A stretch of 64,000 bases of DNA, from assembly GCA_000961695.1 (NCBI GenBank), contig LADW01000079.1:1-64000 (forward strand). The letters are read 5' to 3'. The translations under genes were made by a program, and so were the position numbers. Source of the stretch: Hyphomonadaceae bacterium BRH_c29. Its GTDB lineage: Bacteria > Pseudomonadota > Alphaproteobacteria > Caulobacterales > Hyphomonadaceae. A model generated the notes under the pieces. It was given only the letters and a program-made list of their open reading frames with translations, was not told the DNA's origin and searched no databases. Positions within the stretch are counted from its first letter, which is position 1, and each line of letters opens with the position of its first letter. Positions 25,581 through 34,526 of the stretch are shown here, piece after piece.

Positions 25581-26114
25581 ATGTTCCGCACCCTCCTTGC
25601 ATCCGCCGTCGTCGCCCTGATGCCGCTGTCGGCGTTCGCTGGCCCCGAGGCCGAGGCACTCATCGCTGGCGCTGCCAATGATATTGCAGATCCGGTCAAA
25701 GGTGAGGAAGCCTTCACACGCTCCATCGACGTGGTTGCCGTGGCCCGTTTTGCCCTCGGCAAGCACGTCCGCCGCGTCACTGAGGACGAGCAGACCCGCT
25801 TTACGGCGGCCCTCAGCAACTTTCTGTCTGAAACGTTCCGGGACAATTCCGACAAGTTCCGCGATGCGGAAATCAAGGTGATTGGCTCTAAAGACCTCAA
25901 GCCGACCGACTCGATTGTCGAGACGCGGGTCACGCAGAAAGGTCAGGACCCGATGACGGTTCGTTGGCGCGTGATTTCCCGTGGCGGGGAATGGCGCGTG
26001 GTGGATGTCGAAGTGCTGGGCCTGTGGCTGGCCATCGAACAGCGCGCCCAGATCGGCGCCATCCTCGACCGGCCCCGCGCCACGATCGACGATGCAATCG
26101 CTGCGCTGTCCTGA
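25581..26114 (+). CDS. mlaC: MlaC-type phospholipid-binding periplasmic protein
   Basis: This 177-residue protein has a Sec signal peptide (MFRTLLASAVVALMPLSAFA, cleavage before GPEAEA) and the MlaC/Ttg2D body: RSIDVVAVARFALGKHVRRVTEDEQTRFTAAL, then VIGSKDLKPTDSIVETRVT and VRWRVISRGGEWRVVDVEVLGLWLA. MlaC proteins carry phospholipids between the outer-membrane MlaA and the inner-membrane MlaFEDB complex. None of the other mla genes are adjacent, so partner genes must lie elsewhere. A strong hairpin follows 20 bases after the stop. Confidence 0.87.
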   Translation: MFRTLLASAVVALMPLSAFAGPEAEALIAGAANDIADPVKGEEAFTRSIDVVAVARFALGKHVRRVTEDEQTRFTAALSNFLSETFRDNSDKFRDAEIKVIGSKDLKPTDSIVETRVTQKGQDPMTVRWRVISRGGEWRVVDVEVLGLWLAIEQRAQIGAILDRPRATIDDAIAALS

Positions 26115-26133
26115 TCTGATCGAGACAAACAAA

Positions 26134-26164
26134 AAGCCGTCCGGTGTGCCCCACCGGACGGCTT
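26134..26164. terminator. Bidirectional terminator between mlaC and ald
   Basis: Perfect 13-bp arms AAGCCGTCCGGTG (26134-26146) and their complement (26152-26164) enclose a 5-base loop. The stem is preceded by an A-run and followed by TTATTT, so it can end transcription from both convergent genes. Confidence 0.88.
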
Positions 26165-26183
26165 TATTTCGTTCGCTTTTGTG

Positions 26184-27299
26184 TCAGTTCTTCAGCCAGG
26201 CCGGACGCACATAGTCTTCGCCGAGGTCATGCGCGACGGCTTCATGCGCGATCTTGCCGGCATCCACGGTCAGGCCGTTGGCGAGGTGCGGGTTGGCATT
26301 GATCGCCTCGCGCGCGCCAAGGTTCGCAATCTGCATCACGAAGGGCAGGGTGGCATTGTTGAGCGCATAGGTAGACGTGCGTGGCACGGCGCCCGGCATG
26401 TTCGCGACGCAATAGTGCAGCACGCCGTCGACGTCATAGATCGGGTCTTCGTGCGTGGTGGCGTGGCTGGTCTCGAAACAACCGCCCTGGTCAATGGCGA
26501 TGTCGACCAGAACCGCTCCGGGCTTCATCGTCTTCAGCTGGTCACGGCTGATCAGTTTTGGCGCGGCGGCACCAGGGATCAGCACGGCGCCGATCACGAG
26601 GTCTGCGTCCTTGATGGCTTCGGCCAGCGAATGGGCAGTCGAATACATGGTCTTCAAGCCGCCGCGGAACTGTTCATCGAGTTCTGCCAAACGGTTATTG
26701 TTGCGGTCGAACACCGTCACGTCCGCGCGCATGCCGACCGCGATCTCGGCCGCATGGGTGCCGGAGACGCCGCCGCCAATGATGACGACCTTTGACGGGG
26801 CAACACCCGGTACGCCGCCGAGAAGAATGCCGCGGCCGCGCTTGGTGCGCATCAGGGCCCAGGCGGCGACCTGCATCGACATCCGGCCGGCAACCTGGCT
26901 CATCGGACGCAGCAGCGGCAAGCCGCCTTGCGCGTCGGTGACGGTCTCATAGGCAATCGCGAGGCAGCCCGATTTCTTGAGGCCTTCGGCCTGAACTGGA
27001 TCGGGCGCCAGGTGGAGATAGGTGAACAGCGTGTGCGCCGGGGTCAGACGCGCGGTCTCGGTCGGCTGGGGCTCTTTCACTTTCACGATCAGTTCGGAGG
27101 CGCTGAAGACCGCATCGGCGTCCGGCAGGATTTTCGCGCCAACAATGGTGTAGGCTTCATTTGCAAAGCCGGAGCCGAGTCCCGCACCGTCCTGAATGTT
27201 GACCACATGGCCAGCGCGTACCAGTTCGCCGACGCTTTCCGGCGTCAGGCCGACACGAGATTCCTGTTTCTTGATTTCGGTTGGAACACCAATGCGCAT
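26184..27299 (-). CDS. ald: Alanine dehydrogenase
   Basis: This 371-residue enzyme interconverts L-alanine and pyruvate with NAD and ammonia. The N-terminal signature MRIGVPTEIKKQESRVGLTP is diagnostic. Catalytic Lys and His lie in ELIVKVKEPQPTE and LFTYLHLAPD. The Rossmann motif is KVVIIGGGVSGTHAAEIAVG, and the C-terminal block NMPGAVPRTSTYALNNATLP is conserved. It is cytoplasmic and is an ordinary full-length copy. No Lrp/AsnC regulator, which often adjoins ald, is found here. Confidence 0.96.
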   Translation of the reverse strand: MRIGVPTEIKKQESRVGLTPESVGELVRAGHVVNIQDGAGLGSGFANEAYTIVGAKILPDADAVFSASELIVKVKEPQPTETARLTPAHTLFTYLHLAPDPVQAEGLKKSGCLAIAYETVTDAQGGLPLLRPMSQVAGRMSMQVAAWALMRTKRGRGILLGGVPGVAPSKVVIIGGGVSGTHAAEIAVGMRADVTVFDRNNNRLAELDEQFRGGLKTMYSTAHSLAEAIKDADLVIGAVLIPGAAAPKLISRDQLKTMKPGAVLVDIAIDQGGCFETSHATTHEDPIYDVDGVLHYCVANMPGAVPRTSTYALNNATLPFVMQIANLGAREAINANPHLANGLTVDAGKIAHEAVAHDLGEDYVRPAWLKN

Positions 27300-27383
27300 A
27301 ATTGCCTCCTTGGAGAATGAGGGTGCCTATAAACCTCATTTTGCGCAATTTCCACCCCATGTCTTTGCGGGGCAAAGTCTGGG

Positions 27384-29210
27384 TCAGGCGGCCTGTTCAA
27401 TATCCGGCTCGAGCGGGTCCAGATCATCATCGTCGTCTTCGTCCGACTTGGCTTCGCCAATGGCAAAGCGCTCGGTCTCGTGGCTAAGCCAGGCGCTGAC
27501 CTTGTCTTCCGGCACGTCGAGCGCGTTCAGCATGTCGATGACCATCTCGATGCCGCGCGGATCGCCCATGTTGAAGTGCGTCCGGATCCCAAGCCCGGCA
27601 AAACGCACCATGTCTTCCGGTGTGTCGACCGAGACAAAGCGCTTCAGACCCGGAAACCGCCGCTCCACCACCGGCGTCACGTCGTGTGACACTTCATAAC
27701 GCGGCGAGCCGATCACCAGGGCGCGGGCATTCGTGCCGCCGATAGCCTCGATCAGTTTCATGTTCGATGCATCGCCGAACGAGACCCGGTAGCCGTCAGC
27801 CACAGCCGAGAGCATCCGGTCGGGGTCGAATTCGGTGGCGAGATAAGGGATGCCATGATCCTCCAGCGCGTCGACGGCGAGACGGCCGGTCTGTGTCATG
27901 CCGACGACGATCACAGGACGGTCAAGCAGCGGCGCGGTGGCTGGCGCGGATTCCATTTTGATCTGGGTCTGGCGGACGATGTGGCGGGAGAGGCGGGCGC
28001 CGAGGCCTGCCCAGGCCGGAGCGAGCGCCAGCGATAGGGCGACGGCTGCGACGACGCTACTCATCAGCGCGCCCGGCATGCCGGTAACGATGGCGCCCAG
28101 CGACAGAACGACGAGCGTAAACTCGGACCCCTGCGCCAACAGAAACGCCATCTGGGTTGCGCCCGGAACGCTCCAGCCATTTAGGCGCGCCGCGATAAAG
28201 CCGAGCACGGTTTTCATGCCGATCATTCCACCCGCTGCCAGCAGGACCAGCGGCAAGTTGCGCAGCAGGGCCGTGACGTCGATCGACAGGCCGACGCTGA
28301 TGAAGAAGAAAGACAGGAGCAGGCTGCGGAAGGGGGCCATTTCCGTCTGCACTTCGTGGCGGAAGGGCGTGCCGGACACGGCAAGGCCTGCGAGGAAGGC
28401 GCCGAGTGTCAGCGACAGGCCAACCATCGCCGTGGCGCAGGCGGCGCCCAGAACGAAGAGAAGGGTAAAGGCGGTAAACGCCTCTTCATTGCGGATCACG
28501 GCCAGTGTGCGGAAGACCGGGTTGATCAGGTATTTGCCAGCCAGCAGGGCGGCGGCAAAAGCGAGGCCTGCCTGAACCACCGAGAGGGCAAGGGAGGCGG
28601 CAAGCGGCAGATCTGCGCCGCTCAGCAATTGCGTCGAGATCAGGCCGGCAAGGCCGGATGCGCCGGTCTCTGCCCCGCCGAGCGATGTCGCATAGATCAT
28701 CAGGAAGATGGCCACCATGTCCTGGAAGATCAGTACATGCGTAGCGGTTCTGCCAATGGGACAGGAATTCTGTTCACGCTCTGTCAGGATGCGGGCGACG
28801 ACCGCCGTGGAGGAAAGGCCAAGGCTGAGACCCACGGCCAGCGCGATGGGCCAGGCGATGCCTGCCATCCACAGCGCGCCGGCGCTCATCAGGCCGGTCA
28901 GCATGAGATGCGCGGGCGCAAGACCCAGCAGGTCTCGCCGGCTCTCGCGCAGCTCTCGCATGGAGACGTGCATGCCGATGTCAAAAAGGAGGAAGACAAC
29001 GCCCAGCTCCGCCAGCAAATGTGTGGCCTGGCTTTCATGGATCAGCCCAAGGGCGTGCGGACCGATCAGTATACCGACGATCAGGTAACCCACGATGGGG
29101 CTGAGGCGGGCGGCCTTGCAAAGGAGAGCCGAGGCTGCGCCGAACCCGAGAAGCGTGATCGCTGGGACGAGCGCATCAACCGCTTGCACAGGGGTAAACT
29201 CGGCTGCCAC
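27384..29210 (-). CDS. Kef-type monovalent cation:proton antiporter (CPA2)
   Basis: This 608-residue membrane protein starts at a GTG (29210) 8 bases after AAGGAGA. Its first 390 residues are a CPA2 antiporter domain with about 12 helices (SPIVGYLIVGILIGPHALGLI, LLFDIGMHVSMREL, GLSLGLSSTAVVARIL). A C-terminal RCK/TrkA-N domain begins near residue 420. The nucleotide-binding loop reads VVGMTQTGR, with Thr where KefB/KefC-type domains have the second Gly of GxGxxG, so NAD(H) binding may be altered. An acidic tail (DEDDDDDLDPLEPD) ends the protein. Potassium or sodium efflux coupled to proton entry is expected. Confidence 0.88.
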   Translation of the reverse strand: MAAEFTPVQAVDALVPAITLLGFGAASALLCKAARLSPIVGYLIVGILIGPHALGLIHESQATHLLAELGVVFLLFDIGMHVSMRELRESRRDLLGLAPAHLMLTGLMSAGALWMAGIAWPIALAVGLSLGLSSTAVVARILTEREQNSCPIGRTATHVLIFQDMVAIFLMIYATSLGGAETGASGLAGLISTQLLSGADLPLAASLALSVVQAGLAFAAALLAGKYLINPVFRTLAVIRNEEAFTAFTLLFVLGAACATAMVGLSLTLGAFLAGLAVSGTPFRHEVQTEMAPFRSLLLSFFFISVGLSIDVTALLRNLPLVLLAAGGMIGMKTVLGFIAARLNGWSVPGATQMAFLLAQGSEFTLVVLSLGAIVTGMPGALMSSVVAAVALSLALAPAWAGLGARLSRHIVRQTQIKMESAPATAPLLDRPVIVVGMTQTGRLAVDALEDHGIPYLATEFDPDRMLSAVADGYRVSFGDASNMKLIEAIGGTNARALVIGSPRYEVSHDVTPVVERRFPGLKRFVSVDTPEDMVRFAGLGIRTHFNMGDPRGIEMVIDMLNALDVPEDKVSAWLSHETERFAIGEAKSDEDDDDDLDPLEPDIEQAA

Positions 29211-29287
29211 GCAATCGTCTCCTTAGGTTCAAAATGTGATTGGGCGTCCCGCCTGCATTATAGATAGGGATGGATTGGGGTAAAACA

Positions 29288-29321
29288 AAGGCCGCTGATT
29301 CCGGCGGGAACCAGCGGCCTT
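29288..29321 (-). terminator. Terminator of the TorF-like gene
   Basis: Perfect 10-bp arms AAGGCCGCTG (29288-29297) and CAGCGGCCTT (29312-29321) lie downstream of the outer-membrane protein gene. On the minus strand the hairpin is followed by TTTGTTTTA, a good T-rich tract. It separates this gene from the Kef gene. Confidence 0.85.
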
Positions 29322-29380
29322 CACCTTGCTGCGCGTGGAGGAGGGCATTGATCCCCGCGCAGTTGGGAGCAGTTGGAAGA

Positions 29381-30058
29381 CTAGAGCGCCTTCGAGATCG
29401 TGAAGACGACGCGGTCTTCCGCAATCGAGGTTGCGTCGATATCGGTATCCCAGTAGCGAACGCCGAGGTCGATGCCGACCGGCAGGGTGTAGGTCGCGCC
29501 GAGTGACCAGTTGGTGTAGTCACCGCCAGCGTCGTAGCTGTAATTACCGACCGTTGCGTCCACCGAGAATTCGTCCGTGAAGGAATAACCGGCCGACCCT
29601 TCGACGTAGACGTTCTTGTTGTCCGGATCCCAGAACATGGAGCCGCCGACCGACACGCCGCTCGTGAAGGTGTAGCCGAGCGCACCCTTCAGTTCGACGA
29701 AGTCATAGTCTGCGTCTTCTGCGTCTGGGTAAGCGTAGTAGATGAACCCGACGTCCCAGCTGATGCCGCTTTCGGTTTCGCCAGCGATGCCGCCGTAGAG
29801 GTCGAGTTCGACGTTGCTGTCTTCCGGCTCATCGCTGAAGTCGACGTTCGACGCCCAAGTGCCAGCATAAAACAGGCCGTTAGCGTAGTCGAAGCCGCCA
29901 GAGATCGCCATGTCTTCGTTCGACTGTGAAACGCCGCGCCAGACATAGTCTGTCGTCATTGCGACGTTGCCCGACCATTCGCCTTCAGCAAGGGCTCCGC
30001 CAGCGGCGGATGCGAGTACTGCGAGGGCGACCCCCGCCCGTGTAACCTTGGATACCAT
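29381..30058 (-). CDS. TorF-family putative outer-membrane porin
   Basis: This 225-residue protein starts at 30058, giving a signal peptide (VALAVLASAAGGALA) and mature start EGEWSGNVAMTTDYVWRGVSQSNED. That WRGxSQ block is the mark of the TIGR02001/TorF family. The rest alternates hydrophobic and polar residues in about ten strands rich in Tyr, Trp, Gly and Asp and ends with a hydrophobic/aromatic-type strand RVVFTISKAL, as expected for an outer-membrane beta barrel. The acidic composition is striking and suits a marine organism. The transported solute is unknown. The gene is monocistronic, with its own terminator. Confidence 0.82.
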   Translation of the reverse strand: MVSKVTRAGVALAVLASAAGGALAEGEWSGNVAMTTDYVWRGVSQSNEDMAISGGFDYANGLFYAGTWASNVDFSDEPEDSNVELDLYGGIAGETESGISWDVGFIYYAYPDAEDADYDFVELKGALGYTFTSGVSVGGSMFWDPDNKNVYVEGSAGYSFTDEFSVDATVGNYSYDAGGDYTNWSLGATYTLPVGIDLGVRYWDTDIDATSIAEDRVVFTISKAL

Positions 30059-30232
30059 TTTGAACTTCCCCGTTCTTGATATGCGCGCTTCGTTGAGCGC
30101 CATGACCAGATTGACGCGCCTCGGGGCGGCGGCGGACCTAAAAAAAATTTATCAGGGTACCGAAATAAGGAACGCCGCTGAATTGAGCAGACTTAAGGCA
30201 TGCCTGCCTCAAATTCGGGCGTCACCAAAAGG

Positions 30233-31039
30233 TCAGCGCGCCACCAGAGGGGCATAGCCAAGGTGCATTCCGGCATCGACGAGAAGGGTTTCTCCCGTCA
30301 CATGGCGGCTTGCATCACTGCAGAAGAAAAGGGCCGAATCTGCAATGTCGTCGGGGCCACTGGCTACGTTCAGCGGGACTGACGCTGCGACACCTGCTTC
30401 CATTTTTCTGTATTGCTCCTCGCCCATCTGGTCCTTGAACCAGCGCGTGCCGATGAAGCCCGGACAGATGGCGTTAACTCTGATGGAGGGGGCCAAGGCG
30501 CGGGCAAGCGAGAGGGTCATCGTGTTGAAAGCGCCCTTTGAGGCAGCATAGGCGACCGAAGACCCGACGCCTGTAACGCCTGCAATTGATGAGACATTCA
30601 GGACCGCCGCAGCGCGTCCGGTCTCTTCGTGGGACTTTACCAAGAGGTGCTTGCAGGCCTGCATCATGAGGAACGGACCGGCGACATTCACAGCGTAGAT
30701 GTCGAGGAAGTCCTGCCGCGAGAGGGCGTCGAGGTCTGCATGGTCGCGCGCATGGCGGGTGATTCCCGCATTGTTGACCAGAATATCCAGCCGGCCCCAG
30801 AGACCGGCCGCGTCGGCGAGGGCCTTGCAGCCTTCCTCGGTGGAGACATCCGCCTGGACCAGACGAGCCTGCGCGCCGAGAGCCTGGCAATCGGAAACCG
30901 TCTGTTCGGCGTCAGCGAGGGATTTGGTGCAGTTGATGATCACATCGGCGCCGCGTTCAGCCAGCCTGAGCGCAATCGACCGCCCGAGACCCGTGGCCGA
31001 GCCCGTCACAATTGCTTTGCGTCCTGCCAGATCCTTCAT
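30233..31039 (-). CDS. SDR-family oxidoreductase
   Basis: This 268-residue classical short-chain dehydrogenase starts at 31039 (MKDLAGRKAIVTG); an ATG 24 codons upstream would add a non-homologous lead. The cofactor motif is TGSATGLGR, NNAG follows in ILVNNAGIT, and the catalytic Ser-Tyr-Lys are in LNVSSIAG and VAYAASKGAF. The C-terminal block PGFIGTRWF and VTGETLLVDAGMHLG are typical. It resembles 3-oxoacyl-ACP or hydroxysteroid-type reductases; the substrate is not defined. It is cytoplasmic, and divergent from the K+ channel gene. Confidence 0.88.
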   Translation of the reverse strand: MKDLAGRKAIVTGSATGLGRSIALRLAERGADVIINCTKSLADAEQTVSDCQALGAQARLVQADVSTEEGCKALADAAGLWGRLDILVNNAGITRHARDHADLDALSRQDFLDIYAVNVAGPFLMMQACKHLLVKSHEETGRAAAVLNVSSIAGVTGVGSSVAYAASKGAFNTMTLSLARALAPSIRVNAICPGFIGTRWFKDQMGEEQYRKMEAGVAASVPLNVASGPDDIADSALFFCSDASRHVTGETLLVDAGMHLGYAPLVAR

Positions 31040-31165
31040 GTCCGCCACGATGGGGCTCCCTGTCTTTTGTACTGTTGCAGCGCTTGTGAAGGCAGATTTT
31101 GACTGCGTCAACGAAAGCTCAATGGCTGTGGAATATACAGGCGGTTACAATTGGAGACGCAGGAT

Positions 31166-31615
31166 ATGGTTCTGCTCCTGAATCTGGCCGTGGCAACGGT
31201 CATGGTCGCGGTGACCTTCTCGATCCATTTCGCAGGGCTGGTTGGCCTGACAGCGCTGCTGCGGCATCAGGGCAACCGTCTGCGGGGCCGTCTTTCGACG
31301 ATTGGGCAGGGGGTCGGCATCCTGGTTGTCGTTTTCAGCCTGTTTGCGCTGCACTCGCTGCAGATATGGCTCTATGCGTTCGCCTATTTGTTCGTTGGGG
31401 AGCTCCACCAGATCGAGACGGCGGTTTATTTTTCGACATCGACCTTCACGACAGTCGGCTTTGGCGATGTGATCTTGTCGCATAACTGGCGGATGTTGGG
31501 GGTTGCGGAGTCCATGAATGGTTTCCTCCTGATCAGCTGGTCGACGGCCTTCCTCGTTTCGCTTACGGGCCGGGTGCGCGCCTTCGAAGCCACAATCGAA
31601 GGCCTGGAAGACTAG
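31166..31615 (+). CDS. Small two-helix potassium channel protein
   Basis: This 149-residue protein starts at the ATG at 31166, about 9 bases after GGAG; a TTG at 31151 is also open. It has helices at about 5-28 and 45-75, then a pore loop with the selectivity filter TFTTVGFGDV, and a final helix (MNGFLLISWSTAFLVSLTG). That is an Ion_trans_2-type pore with one extra N-terminal helix and no RCK or cyclic-nucleotide domain. A tetramer in the inner membrane conducting K+ is expected. Confidence 0.87.
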   Translation: MVLLLNLAVATVMVAVTFSIHFAGLVGLTALLRHQGNRLRGRLSTIGQGVGILVVVFSLFALHSLQIWLYAFAYLFVGELHQIETAVYFSTSTFTTVGFGDVILSHNWRMLGVAESMNGFLLISWSTAFLVSLTGRVRAFEATIEGLED

Positions 31616-31779
31616 GCATTTGCCGGCAGTTTCCCATCAGAAACGCGTACGCACTCACACATGACGTTGGCTTTTTACGAGCCTTTTGTCGCTCCGTCAT
31701 ATGTGGACAAGTCCGGATGGCCAGCGTAACTCCGGCGGGCTGAATTAAAATTGTTACTTGCGGGGCTACCAGCGTACCG

Positions 31780-33783
31780 ATGTTCAAAAAAATCCTGATC
31801 GCAAACCGGGGCGAAATCGCCGTTCGAGTCATCAAGACCTGCCGCCGTATGGGCGTGCAGACCGTGGTGGTCTATTCCGACGCCGATGCTGGCTCGATGG
31901 CTGTCGAGATGGCCGACGAGGCTGTGTATATTGGCGGTTCGCCTGCATCAGAGTCCTATCTCGTTGCCGACAAGATCATTGCGGCGGTAAAGCAGACCGG
32001 CGCGGAAGCCATCCATCCGGGCTTCGGCTTCCTGTCCGAGAACCCGGCCTTCGCCAAACGGCTTGAAGAAGAGGGCATCGGCTGGATCGGTCCGAACGCT
32101 TTCGCCATTGATGCGATGGGTGACAAGATCAGCTCCAAGAAGCTCGCCGCCGAAGCGGGCGTGAACACGGTGCCGGGCCATATGGGCCTGATTGAGGACA
32201 CCAAGGAAGCCGTGAAGATATCCAAAGAGATCGGCTATCCGGTGATGATCAAGGCGTCGGCCGGCGGCGGCGGCAAGGGCATCCGCGTCGCCTATAATGA
32301 CAAGGACGTCGAAGAGGGCTTCCCGGCCGTGAAGGCCGAAGCGAAAAGCTCCTTTGGCGACGACCGCGTCTTCATTGAGAAATTCATTCTTGAGCCGCGC
32401 CACATCGAGATCCAGGTGCTAGGCGACAAGCACGGCAACTGCATCTATCTGAATGAGCGCGAGTGCTCGATCCAGCGCCGCAACCAGAAAGTCATCGAGG
32501 AAGCGCCTTCGCCGCTGCTCGATCCGGAAACGCGCAAGAAAATGGGCGAACAGGCCGTCGCGTTGGCCAAAGCTGTCAACTATGACAGCGCCGGCACGGT
32601 TGAATTCGTCGTGTCCGGCAAGGACAAGGGCTTCTACTTCCTCGAAATGAACACCCGTCTGCAGGTGGAGCACCCGGTGACCGAGATGATCACCGGTGTC
32701 GACCTGGTGGAACAGATGCTGCGCGTCGCCGCCGGCGAGAAGCTGAAGATCAAGCAGTCCGACATCGGCATCAATGGCTGGGCCGTGGAAAGCCGTGTCT
32801 ACGCAGAAGACCCCTACCGCAACTTCCTGCCGTCCATCGGCCGCCTGAAGCGCTTCCATCCACCCGGTGAAGGCAAGCTCGGCAAGGGTGAAGTGCGCAT
32901 GGACAGCGGGGTCCGCGAGGGCGACGAGATTTCCATGTTCTACGACCCGATGATCGCCAAGCTGATCACCCACGGCAAGGACCGCGACACCGCGCTCGAC
33001 GTGCATGGCGAGGCGCTGGACCGGTTCCACATCGAGGGCATCCAGGACAACATCCCCTTCATCGCTGCAGTGATGGACGAGAAGCGTTTTCGCTCTGGCA
33101 ATATCACCACGGCCTATATCAAGGATGAGTTCCCGGACGGCTTTGATGGCGTGCCGCCGACCAAGACCCAGGAAACCCAGCTGATCTGCGCTGCTGCCTA
33201 TGTGCATGGCTTCTTCTCGCGCCGCGCCGCACTGACCAGCGGTCGCATGGCGCCGGTGCCGGAAGCCCGCCGTGACTGGGTCGTGATCCTCGGTGACAAC
33301 CAGTACCCGGTCACGCTGGATCTGGGCGGAGAAGGGGATGCGGAGATCACCATCAATGGCGGCAAGCCGCATTCGCTGGTGACCAACTGGCACCCCGGTC
33401 TGCACCTCGTCGAAGGTTCGCTGGACGGCAATCCGTTCGCGGTGAAGTTCGCCAACCGGACTGAAGGCTATCTTTTCCGCCACCGCGGTGTCGCCCTGCG
33501 CGCGCTGGTCTGCACCCCGCAGATCGCAGAGCTGCATGCCCGCCTGCCAGAGAAACCGAAGCCCGACACGTCGAAGTTGATTATGTCTCCTATGCCCGGA
33601 CTGGTTGTGTCCGTGGACGTGGTGCCCGGTCAGGAAGTGCAGGAAGGCGAAGCCGTCTGCGTCGTTGAGGCCATGAAAATGCAGAACATTATCAGGGCGG
33701 ACGCAACCGGAACGGTCAAGACGATCAACGTCAGCGCGGGTGACAGTGTCGCCGCCGACGAAATTATGGTTGAGTTCGCCTGA
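31780..33783 (+). CDS. pccA: Propionyl-CoA carboxylase alpha subunit
   Basis: This 667-residue biotin-dependent carboxylase subunit begins MFKKILIANRGEIAVRVIKTC. The biotin carboxylase domain fills about residues 1-450, with the ATP-grasp loop KASAGGGGKGIRVA and FLEMNTRLQVEHPVTE. A linker (BT) region follows, then a C-terminal biotin domain with VEAMKMQN, where Lys633 is biotinylated. The block VESRVYAEDPYRNFLPSIGRL and the C terminus MSPMPGLVVSVDVVPGQEVQEGEAVCVVEAM-type sequence favour propionyl-CoA over methylcrotonyl-CoA carboxylase. It converts propionyl-CoA to methylmalonyl-CoA with PccB. pccB and the mutase genes are not adjacent, and the gene stands alone between intergenic regions of 164 and 145 bases. 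Confidence 0.93.
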   Translation: MFKKILIANRGEIAVRVIKTCRRMGVQTVVVYSDADAGSMAVEMADEAVYIGGSPASESYLVADKIIAAVKQTGAEAIHPGFGFLSENPAFAKRLEEEGIGWIGPNAFAIDAMGDKISSKKLAAEAGVNTVPGHMGLIEDTKEAVKISKEIGYPVMIKASAGGGGKGIRVAYNDKDVEEGFPAVKAEAKSSFGDDRVFIEKFILEPRHIEIQVLGDKHGNCIYLNERECSIQRRNQKVIEEAPSPLLDPETRKKMGEQAVALAKAVNYDSAGTVEFVVSGKDKGFYFLEMNTRLQVEHPVTEMITGVDLVEQMLRVAAGEKLKIKQSDIGINGWAVESRVYAEDPYRNFLPSIGRLKRFHPPGEGKLGKGEVRMDSGVREGDEISMFYDPMIAKLITHGKDRDTALDVHGEALDRFHIEGIQDNIPFIAAVMDEKRFRSGNITTAYIKDEFPDGFDGVPPTKTQETQLICAAAYVHGFFSRRAALTSGRMAPVPEARRDWVVILGDNQYPVTLDLGGEGDAEITINGGKPHSLVTNWHPGLHLVEGSLDGNPFAVKFANRTEGYLFRHRGVALRALVCTPQIAELHARLPEKPKPDTSKLIMSPMPGLVVSVDVVPGQEVQEGEAVCVVEAMKMQNIIRADATGTVKTINVSAGDSVAADEIMVEFA

Positions 33784-33928
33784 TCCGGGGATGAATTAAC
33801 CTCCCAATAATGAAATTGCCGCGCTATCCTGTCGCATCTGAGGCAGGTGGCGGGTCGCGTTCCGCCATTGCGTTCTTGGACTATGGGGCGAGGCAGAGGG
33901 CGCTCGCCACAAAATAGGGGACCGATCC

Positions 33929-34375
33929 ATGGTCAGCTTTTCTGACGCAGTAAAAATGTTCTTCTCCCGCTACACCGACTTCCAGGGCCGGTCGCGCCGT
34001 TCGGAATACTGGTGGGTGGCTTTGTTTAACTTCCTCGTCTTTGCTGTGATTGGCGGACTGGCGTTCGCGCTGGGCGGCGATTTCGAGAGCGGCCAAATGA
34101 ACCCCATCGGCATGCTCTTGTTCGGTGTGCTCGGGCTCTATGGCCTTGGCATCGTGATCCCGAGCATCGCGCTTTACGTTCGCCGACTTCATGACATTAA
34201 CCAGACCGGCTGGATCTATCTCGGCATCATCGTGGCCAGCATGATTCCGCTGATCGGCCTGATCGCTTCGATTGCTTCAATCGTGATCGCATGTCTTCCC
34301 GGCACGGTTGGCCCGAACAAGTATGGTGACGATCCGAAAAACCCGACGCTTGGCGCGGCGGACACGTTCATCTGA
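33929..34375 (+). CDS. DUF805 membrane protein 1
   Basis: This 148-residue inner-membrane protein has the DUF805 signature: SRYTDFQGRSRRSEYWWVALFNFL at the N terminus and VRRLHDINQTGWIYLGIIV in the centre, with about four membrane helices. The function of DUF805 (YhaH-like) proteins is unknown. It is the first of three consecutive related genes in the same direction, but a terminator after it suggests separate transcription. A weak CtrA-like arrangement (TTAA, 7 bases, ATAA) lies at 33796-33810 upstream. Confidence 0.88.
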   Translation: MVSFSDAVKMFFSRYTDFQGRSRRSEYWWVALFNFLVFAVIGGLAFALGGDFESGQMNPIGMLLFGVLGLYGLGIVIPSIALYVRRLHDINQTGWIYLGIIVASMIPLIGLIASIASIVIACLPGTVGPNKYGDDPKNPTLGAADTFI

Positions 34376-34410
34376 GCCTGTTCCGGCCTCGACCGGCACG
34401 TATCATGAGG

Positions 34411-34439
34411 GCCGGGCCCAGCAGGGTCCGGCTCTTTTT
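34411..34439 (+). terminator. Intrinsic terminator after DUF805 gene 1
   Basis: GC-rich arms at 34411-34419 and 34424-34432 pair with one wobble, and a T5 run follows at 34435-34439. It separates the first DUF805 gene from the next two. Confidence 0.85.
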
Positions 34440-34526
34440 GTTGCAGGTTTCGCTTGCGTGGATTTATCGTTTATTGATAAGACCGCTGCAGACTGACTTA
34501 TCAGATCACCGGAGACACAATCCTTC

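Noticed and set aside
33796-33810. CtrA site upstream of the first DUF805 gene
   Set aside because: TTAA-N7-ATAA has one mismatch and lies 119 bases from the start; too weak to list as a separate site.
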